Shown here piece by piece: positions 56,892 to 64,000 of a DNA stretch of 64,000 bases; the stretch's first letter is position 1; each line of letters opens with the position of its first letter. Both the position numbers and the translations under genes were made by a program. The notes beneath the pieces were generated by a model. That model did not search any database, had not been told where the DNA came from, and saw only the letters and a program-made list of their open reading frames with translations. Source of the stretch: Timema cristinae (lineage: Eukaryota; Arthropoda; Insecta; Phasmatodea; Timematidae); the NCBI GenBank assembly GCA_039000515.1, contig JBCFYV010000490.1, positions 21,887 through 85,886 of the forward strand, in the 5' to 3' direction.

Positions 56892-57188
56892 GGGTGACCT
56901 CGTGGTCTAGGGGCAAGGTGTCGGACTTCCGTGCTGAAGGTCCGGGCTTCAATCTTCGATCCCGGCACAGATTTATCTGATTGCCAAACCCTTCCTTCAC
57001 CTCTGACAATACGTGTATTAATCACAACTTGTGAATGTGAGGAATGCCAGACCTCCACCGTGGTTCGGATTACAAATTAAACTGTAGGTCTTCTATTTAA
57101 TCTCACAATCATCCTACCATTGCACATTAGCGTAAGTGCGTATAACCCGAACGGGTAGTAAGACGCAGTACTAATAATAATAATAATA
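56892..57188 (+). repeat. SINE-B, full length
   Basis: Starts gggtgacctcgtggtctagg (A box TGGTCTAGGGG-like), B box gggcttcaatcttcg, all body blocks including acgtgtattaatcacaac, and the shared tail with (TAA)n. About 297 bp. Confidence 0.92.
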
Positions 57189-58089
57189 CAATTACTGTGG
57201 GGTAGTTTTTATTATTCTATAGTGTATTTATCCAGGCATTTTTTAGTATAGTAATTATAATCGCACGGTTCGGTGTGAGTCCCGGTGAAGTGCCAGCCAG
57301 ATATTTGTAAACAACTGATTCCGTAGTTAATTGTACTCTGTAGGATATCAACCAGGGAAATTGTAGTATGATAAACTTAGGTATTGGGGTTCGAGTCCCT
57401 GTTAAAGTTTTGGATGGCTGATGTGTATATTTTATCTAGGATATTTATAACCACATAAGCGATTGCAGTGTAATTTTTTTTCAACTAGGCTTACGTAGTT
57501 TTTATATCCAGGCAGGTTTTAACATTAGTTTAATCAGGTGTTTTGCTGTGAGTCCCTGGAAATACTGACAGGCCTAGCTATAATGGAACTTGTAGGTCAG
57601 CCGGAAGGTGAAATTCCGTTCTTCCGCGAAGGGGATAGTAAAATCCAAAGTGAACTATAGGAGAATATTTATAAGTAACATAATATTACCTATTTCAACC
57701 ACCTTTACTACTAATTACTGGCGGATAGTGATTAAAAAGATACAAATAAAGGTGATGTAACCACATTTCTTGGAGGGAAGTTAGGAAACAATTTAGGAAA
57801 ACCTGTCACAATATTCCCGGCAAGGACTAGAACCCTGTTTCATTCATCACTGAAAATGGACCATATGAGAAATGTTTTTGTCCGTATGAATACCAAAGCA
57901 ATATAATATAAATTATTTACCGTATTTCCTAGAATATTTATTTTACTTTGTAATTATGTTTAATATAAGATATTAAATATTTTATTTTGTGAGTGTTTCG
58001 AGCAGATATCACACTGGTCTATAATTTATTATTAACTTTTTAAGTTCAATCAATAATGGTTTTACCACACTGAGATTATCAACAACTCT
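57189..58089. other. spacer with short tRNA-like phrases
   Basis: Repeated phrases ggttcggtgtgagtcccggt (57267), ggggttcgagtccctgttaa (57387) and ttgctgtgagtccctggaaa (57543) suggest an old repeat family. Too decayed to delimit. Confidence 0.35.
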
Positions 58090-58093
58090 CAGA

Positions 58094-58300
58094 CCCACCC
58101 CAATGGTGTAGTTAGCTAACGCGCTAGTTTACTGTTTAGCTCGACTGACAAGGATGTGGAGATTGAGTTTCTAATCTCGCTCGGGTGAACTCAGGTAATT
58201 TTTCCTAAATGGTTTTACACTCTCCCTCCATGAAAATGCGGGTTCAATTCCTCTAACTTCAACCTTTCCAATTCCTAACCCATTAGAGTAATTAGTATTT
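58094..58300 (+). repeat. SINE-A, 3'-truncated
   Basis: accccaatggtgtagttagctaacgcgctag (A box), gattgagtttctaatctcg (mutated B box), ttttacactctccctccatg and aaaatgcgggttca. It lacks the hairpin tail. Confidence 0.8.
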
Positions 58301-58539
58301 AGGCGTCTAAAAGGAGGGTTGGATTACATTATTCACTTCATCAAGTAATGCACTAGCAAAATACTGACGGTTTCTAATGCAGTTAACATCCAATCATTTT
58401 CTAAACATTTATGTTTTGCAGTAAGACAACACTTATTACTCGTTTCAAGTTAATTTCAAGAACAAATAAATGATGTATTTTGTAGGCTACATTACTACTT
58501 ATATGTCAAAATCTCATACTCCTCAAATAATTATTGGTT

Positions 58540-58554
58540 ATATTATTATTATTA

Positions 58555-58585
<31 letters not shown>
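58540..58585 (+). repeat. (TTA)n microsatellite
   Basis: About 14 ATT/TTA units with one interruption. Confidence 0.95.
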
Positions 58586-58659
58586 GATTATAAATGCTTT
58601 CTAAACCATGAATTCTACAAGAGCACGATTTACAAATTTATTTAACGTACAGATAGTTC

Positions 58660-58895
58660 AACAGCTTAGCTCAATCGATAGCATGTTTTTATACTGATTT
58701 AGGGACACTAGGTTCGATTCCTGATACGGTGGAACATTTATATTCAGGTGTGCACTTGGTGCAGGTTATTTGGATTTCGTGCCTAGGCTCACCATCTTCT
58801 TCTCGTTTATGTGGTTCTGCTCCACCGAAAGTTGTCGGCAGTTGGCATTCATTAGTAAAAGTACCGAGTGAGAGTAATATATAAATATTTAGTAA
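58660..58895 (+). repeat. SINE-D (another tRNA-derived family)
   Basis: A box ttagctcaatcgatagc and B box aggttcgattcctgatac with tRNA-like spacing, then an unrelated body (ggtgcaggttatttgg, tcaccatcttcttctcg, gccgaaagttgtcgg-like). No shared tail seen. Only one copy in the window. Confidence 0.65.
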
Positions 58896-59120
58896 AGGAT
58901 TATTTTCATATAAATAAAATCATGTTTACAGTATAAAACATTTGTTTTTAAATATTCATTTTTTTCAGTGTTTTCCCAACATTTTTAAAATTCCGTTTAT
59001 GAGACTATTTGTTTGATTTTTTTAATAATATATGCATACTATTATATTAAAGTATTTTATATATATATATTTGAAACCTCACAATAAAAGCTTTTCAAAA
59101 ATACCCTGCATAATTGGGTA

Positions 59121-59121
<1 letters not shown>

Positions 59122-59162
<41 letters not shown>
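59122..59162 (+). repeat. (AAT)n microsatellite
   Basis: About 13 AAT units. It is followed by gcgcgtaagaagttatactt, which is repeated inverted beside the (AAT)n at 60449. Confidence 0.95.
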
Positions 59163-59163
<1 letters not shown>

Positions 59164-59272
59164 TGTGTGTGTACTTATGTACGCGCGTAAGAAGTTATAC
59201 TTCTTTGGCATCATTAAAAAATAAAAAATAATTTTATAATATTTAGTATTAATTATGTTAAATAATAATATT

Positions 59273-60141
59273 TTAATTTATATCAATAAATAATACATAC
59301 GGATAGTTAACCTCAATTATATTGGAGCACTTGAAAAAGTCTATGAGCACAATTTTTTTCACTAATATTTACGAATAGTAAATAATATTAATCAAAATAT
59401 TCAATTTAAATCACTACTGGGCCTGGATTCACCAAAGGGAGCAAATAGTTGCGCCAGCGCAAGTTTGAAATATGTTCCAAATCCCTATTCACTAAAAGGA
59501 GCAGGCGCAATTTGAGAGCAAAGTTGCGCCTTTTATTTGCCACCACTCAAGAGTAGGTACAACTATTAAATCATGATTGTCACTTCAATAAATTTAAATG
59601 GCGGCATATTATTGTATTGGCTTAAAATACAATTAGTTACATAAATGTACTCCAATTAATAATGAATTAATTAAAATAACAAAACGTATGTCAAGCACAA
59701 AATTTGTTTCAATTTAGACAGTGGTAACAAAATAATTACGTACCTTTTATTGTTGGATTTTTACATTCAAACAACACAATGGAATTTCTTGCAGTATTAC
59801 AAAACAAAACTACGAACTGTGTAATCTTCGTCTAGATCCAAAGAGGTTTGTATTCCTCCAAGTCCAAAGACATCTCGTCACTAAATATGGCAGTTAGTAT
59901 AACTTTAAAATAAGTTTTAAAGTTTCTATAAACATTAATGTTTTATTAATGGAACTTAAACTTTAAATTAATAATATAAATAAATATAAAAAAAATTAAT
60001 TTATATCAATAAATAATACATACGGATAGTTAACCTCAATTATATTGTAGCACTTGAAAAAGTCTATAAGCACAATTTTTTTCACTAATATTTACGAATA
60101 GTAAATAATATTAATCAAAATATTCAATTTAAATCACTACT
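59273..60141 (+). repeat. 149 bp direct repeat flanking a 575 bp segment
   Basis: taatttatatcaataaataa...tttaaatcactact occurs at 59273-59421 and 59996-60141 with about three differences. The segment between begins gggcctggattcaccaaagg, a transposon-terminus-like start, and has an internal echo (ccctattcactaaaaggagc with gcaggcgcaa). Confidence 0.85.
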
Positions 60142-60448
60142 GAATATAATTTATTAGCACATATATAATTCGCACTTGTATGAAACTAAAACACGTGTTG
60201 TGAATGTAGAAACTAGAAACATGTGGATAAATATTATATATATGAAAACAGTGATCAGAGGCGACGAGCGTACCAACATGCGCGACTAACAGAGGTTCTA
60301 TTTCTATTTTGTTGGTAGCTTTTTTTTTTTCGAGACTTAATGAGCGGTTTAACTTCAACCTGTTACTTCTGTGTTACAGTGATGCGCGCGCATCTTAAAA
60401 TTTCACACTCGTCATTTTTTCATAACGCGCCTAAAGAAGTATAACTTC

Positions 60449-60481
<33 letters not shown>
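60449..60481 (+). repeat. (AAT)n microsatellite
   Basis: About 11 AAT units preceded by aagaagtataacttc, which is the inverse of the sequence after the (AAT)n at 59122. Confidence 0.95.
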
Positions 60482-60482
<1 letters not shown>

Positions 60483-61000
60483 CTTGTACTTACTGTTTTT
60501 TAATGACTCAAAAATTTCGTTATTCGTCTTTTTTTCAAAATTGCTACCAACCCATTTCATGTGGTAACGCTATCATTTAACTGCAACCCAATTTTTGGCT
60601 TTATATGTCCAACCATTTAAATGTTGAGATCTGTGTGGGATCGAAAAAATATATATTACTTGAGTTTTTCATAAGAGTTCAAATTATGTTACGGAACCCG
60701 AAAAATGAGTTGTGACTTTTGAGTGTAATTTAGGTGTGTTTATTTTTGGAATTCTATCATAATTTTTATAGCTATATTATTTTTTTTACAAACAATTGTA
60801 TACCAACAATGTTTTATTCTCTTAAAGGTTGTATTTTTGTCGTTTATGAGTATTTTAAGTTTATTTATAATAATGGCTGAGTTAAAACATGTAGACTACA
60901 CTTTGTTAGGAAGAATTAGTAATAACCTAAACCATTAATTTTCGTCCACATTTTTATTTATTCAGATACATATTCAATACAATTTAACCATTTAGTGTTG
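60482..61000. other. AT-rich spacer
   Basis: Nothing recognised. Confidence 0.4.
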
Positions 61001-61105
61001 ATGTTGAGGACGTGCCGAGCAATGTGCAAATGGAGCTTATTGAGTAGCAGTGTAATACAATTAGTGTGGTGGCCCACCTGTCACAGGATGTTACTGGCTG
61101 GATTT

Positions 61106-61260
61106 GGTCACGTGACCCCGCGTCCTCGCTCTCTGATTGGCTGCTATAAATAGCCTCCTTCCCCCACCCCTGACCTCATTTCCCTCCTTCTGCCCCTCTT
61201 CCCTCTCCACTACAGCCCCCTTGACTACCTACCCCGGACATGTTGGTTCTTGATGATTAA
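61106..61260 (+). promoter_or_regulatory. promoter-like cluster: E-box, ATTGG, TATA
   Basis: GGTCACGTGACC (12 bp palindrome with a CACGTG core, 61106-61117), ATTGG (reverse CCAAT, 61136-61140), then TATAAATA (61145-61152), followed by a pyrimidine-rich stretch with an initiator-like cctcatttcc about 25-30 bp downstream. This is a textbook core-promoter order in an otherwise AT-rich region. No coding frame follows. About 100 bp further on, ttggtaggataaaggtgttg then gagtttttattca matches the inner part of the Polinton-like TIR, so it may belong to a related element rather than to a gene. Confidence 0.5.
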
Positions 61261-61501
61261 TTATTAATGATTGTTAATTAATTATTGTTAATTAATTAAT
61301 TGGTAGGATAAAGGTGTTGGAGTTTTTATTCACTGATTAGGGCGTTATTTATTAGGGGGAAACATGTGACCCCTCCGTGGCTCACAAAGGCCAGTGTGCA
61401 AACCTTTCTCTCCAGCTGTGGACGGCTGACTGGCAGCCTCCCCCCTTCCCCAGCTGACTGCCTGTCGGCCTTTCAACGGGAATCTCCCCTCCCTGTAATG
61501 T

Positions 61502-61579
61502 GCCGTGAAGGTCGTTAGATGACGCGACCGTATTGAGGAAGAGATATACCAAATTTAATCATCTGTGCTCCTTACAGAC
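61502..61579 (+). repeat. duplicated block, copy 1
   Basis: gccgtgaaggtcgttagatg ... catctgtgctccttacagac. The second copy is at 62856-62933. Confidence 0.85.
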
Positions 61580-61821
61580 TCATTAACCTGGAGCTCATCG
61601 AATGTAAATTTATACATAGGGTTTTAATCGCCTGGCATATTATTAATAGCGCCCGGCTTGATAACTTCGAATTTACAGTTATTCTACACTCAGCCACTTG
61701 AGCTCATCGAATGTGGTAGCCAGAGACAGGGATTCAACCTTGCACTAAAATTGTTAAACGGTAAAATCACTAAGATCTATACATGTACTAAAATAAAACT
61801 TAGATCGTTTTGCAGGTGATG

Positions 61822-62150
61822 GCCGCCTGTAATATAAAAAAAAAGGCTTCTAGTTTGGAGATGTTCAAAATCAATAATAATATTTCTGATTGAAAAAAGC
61901 GATATAATTATTAGTACAGGATTACTCGGTAATTGACAGCCGTCCCTAGTGCTAGGGGGGTCTGAGGTTCAAACCTAGGTCCTGGTACAGATTGCCAAAC
62001 CCTTCCTTCCGTCACCTCTGACAAGACTTGTGAATGTGTGGAATGCCTAGCCTCAACCGTGGTTCAGGTAGGTCCCCCAATCACACTACCATTGCACATT
62101 AGCGTAAGTGTGTATAACCCGAACGGGTAGTAATACGTGGTGCTAATAAT
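61822..62150 (+). repeat. duplicated block plus SINE-B-like copy with altered head
   Basis: A block from gccgcctgtaatataaaa to gattactcggtaattgacag (61822-61945; recurs at 63265-63384) leads into a SINE-B body: gaggttcaaacctaggtcct (B box), cccttccttccgtcacctctg, tgtggaatgcc and the shared tail gtgtataacccgaacgggta with taataa. The usual A-box head is replaced. Confidence 0.75.
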
Positions 62151-62681
62151 AAGTCTAATTTTTATTTGTGTGCATCGTGACTTACTAGCCATTCGAACTG
62201 TCCGTTAATTCAAGAGATTGGACAGAAGTAATTCATAGTAAATGTATCCGCATTTGAATGGAGAGAGGTTGGGAAACCTACCCAGGAGAAAACCACCACA
62301 ATTATACCAAAGCTAGAATCACAATAAAAACTCTACGTCGCCCACGCCATATTTACCAAATATTTGGGTGGTAAGTTTATTTATTTTATTTAGAGTATAT
62401 ATACGCTGACATAATATATAACATTTAAGAACCGAAAAATAGTATAATTGTGAGGCCGACACCTTAGCTCTGGAAATCCTAGGATAATTAAAGACAGGAA
62501 GGAGATGGCAACATTTACATATTCATTTATAAATTGTAATTGTTGTGACTTTATATTTCTACCCTGAGAGGGTGAAATCATAAACAAAACCTTTCAAGTA
62601 CAGGTACGGGCTCAAAATACCTCCCTCCGTACACACAGCCGAGAATCGAACCGCGATCTCTACCGCCCAGGTCTATGACAG

Positions 62682-62719
<38 letters not shown>

Positions 62720-62742
62720 AACACACACGGGCGCGCGCGCGC
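62682..62742 (+). repeat. (TC)n(AC)n(GC)n microsatellite
   Basis: TC units (62682-62701), AC units (62702-62727), then gggcgcgcgcgcgc. Confidence 0.95.
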
Positions 62743-62855
62743 ATGGGTCATACGATTGAGGGGCGTGCCTATATGAAGTTAGAGAATGTTCACAGCGTGT
62801 CGGTGAGCGATAGACATGTAATTTACAAAGTAGAGGAGTGAGGCTACATAGCTGA

Positions 62856-62933
62856 GCCGTGAAGGTCGTTAGATGACACGATCGCATAGAGGAACAGAAA
62901 TGTTAAATTTAAACATCTGTGCTCCTTACAGAC
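62856..62933 (+). repeat. duplicated block, copy 2
   Basis: gccgtgaaggtcgttagatg ... catctgtgctccttacagac, about 85% identical to 61502-61579. Confidence 0.85.
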
Positions 62934-63080
62934 CATCCACGATCCCGTTATATAACACTTAACATTGTGAATTCATCAAAGCCAGTCATAATTACAAACG
63001 AAGAAATGTTCCGCTAACTGCTTGACACAGGATTCAAACCTGGGACGCTTGGAAAAAATTATCTCTCTCTCTCCTGCTAA

Positions 63081-63260
63081 AAAAAAGCGATATAATTATT
63101 AGTACAGGATTACTCTGTCATTGACAGACGTCTCAAACCGGTTTTCAAATGACTTCTGTGTTAGAGGGTCTGGGGTTCAATCCTCGGTCCTGGCACAGAT
63201 TTTCAAACCCATCTTTTCCCCTCTGACAAGACTTGTGAATGCTAAGCCTCTATCAAGCTT
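63081..63260 (+). repeat. SINE-B-like copy with altered head, 3'-truncated
   Basis: gcgatataattattagtaca and gattactctgtcattgacag precede gtctggggttcaatcctcgg (B box) and ctctgacaagacttgtgaat. It ends without the tail. Confidence 0.7.
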
Positions 63261-63264
63261 TCTA

Positions 63265-63480
63265 GCCGCCTGTAATAAAAAAAGGCTTCTAGTTTGGAGA
63301 TGTTCAAAATCAATAATAATATTTCTGATTTAAAAAGCGATATAATTATTAGTAGAGGATTACTCGGTCATTGACCGCCGTCCCAAGTGATAGAGGGTCT
63401 GAGGTTCAATCCTAGGTCCTGGTACAGGTTTTCAAACCCTTCCTTCACCTCTGACAAGACTAAGCAGTTAAATATTTCAA
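63265..63480 (+). repeat. third duplicated block with SINE-B-like copy
   Basis: gccgcctgtaataaaaaaag through gattactcggtcattgaccg, then gtctgaggttcaatcctagg and cccttccttcacctctgaca. It repeats the order of 61822-62020. Confidence 0.8.
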
Positions 63481-63541
63481 AATACGCTATCAAGCTTTCT
63501 ATATATTGACGCAAGTAAACTACGTGAGTTTATAATATAAT

Positions 63542-63573
63542 AATAATACCATCGCGTCTTACTACCTGTTCGG

Positions 63574-63668
<95 letters not shown>
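63542..63668 (-). repeat. 3' tail remnant and long (AT)n
   Basis: ataccatcgcgtcttactac then ctgttcggttat (63547-63577) is the shared tail in minus orientation, followed directly by about 45 AT units (63579-63668). Confidence 0.85.
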
Positions 63669-63671
<3 letters not shown>

Positions 63672-64000
63672 TTATATGAAATTTATTTGGTAATTGTAAA
63701 TATAAACGTTGAATCAACTGCACGATTAGTTACCACTTAATAGACGATAACACCGCACAGCTTCGGACATCGGAGTGCTCAATGTTAACAAGTCTCTCGT
63801 CTGATGCAAGAGCGGACTAAGTACAAATAAATGAAATGGCTAATGGTCGGTAATTGTATCTATAACGAATATGAAACAGGTATTTAGCTTAGCATTGCAC
63901 GTAGCAGCAAGTTCTTAACATAAAGAATGACCACACGGTTTAAGGCGCTACTCTAGCAATAGACTAGACTGCTAAAGATGGGAGGAAGTCGGGTTTTGAT
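63669..64000. other. spacer
   Basis: Nothing recognised. Confidence 0.35.

Noticed and set aside
59190..59215. loxP-like recombinase site (aagaagttatacttctt)
   Set aside because: Short palindromic resemblance only; spacer and arms do not match any recombinase site I know.
63579..63668. AT-rich origin of replication
   Set aside because: A plain AT microsatellite; nothing supports origin function.

Overview
This window is a gene-poor, AT-rich stretch of an invertebrate animal nuclear genome. The arthropod-like repeat content makes an insect or crustacean plausible, but nothing fixes the species. I see no complete host protein-coding gene, no rRNA, no canonical tRNA gene and no CRISPR. Nearly everything recognisable is a transposable element, a fragment of one, or a tandem repeat.

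Layout. 1-3829: AT-rich flank with a THAP-domain remnant, a 170-209 bp alternating tandem repeat, tRNA-derived SINEs and one speculative first exon. 3830-24165: a Ty3/gypsy-type LTR retrotransposon with two 719 bp LTRs (about 2% diverged), a 4 bp target duplication (ATTT), and gag, protease, RT, RNase H and integrase. It is inflated to 20 kb by a 4.8 kb insert between TTAA duplications (itself holding a 773 bp hAT element and SINEs) and a 5.95 kb insert with long imperfect inverted repeats. Its LTR carries a dense cluster of consensus stress-response sites (CRE, E-box, AP-1, two three-unit heat-shock elements) upstream of a TATA box. 24166-38741: SINEs, a LINE 3' fragment, a 371 bp MITE, a CpG-richer candidate exon, a broken Tc1/mariner copy and a desert of decayed tandem repeats.

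38742-54483: a 15,730 bp element with about 600 bp terminal inverted repeats, AGT...ACT termini and a perfect 6 bp duplication (AAAAGC). These are the structural hallmarks of a Polinton/Maverick. Its interior is mostly smeared into homopolymer runs, probably a consensus error, so no capsid, polymerase or integrase gene could be read. 54484-55650: a hAT (ZMYM-like) transposase remnant. 55650-64000: more SINEs, microsatellites, duplicated blocks and a promoter-like segment (palindromic E-box, ATTGG, TATA) adjoining sequence that resembles the Polinton inverted repeat.

Two otherwise different tRNA-derived SINE families share one 3' tail that can fold into a hairpin and ends in (TAA)n. The tail alone has also inserted, once with a clean 11 bp target duplication. 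It is therefore probably the recognition module of an unseen partner LINE. All coordinates were read by eye; family assignments are by motif recognition and no database was searched.
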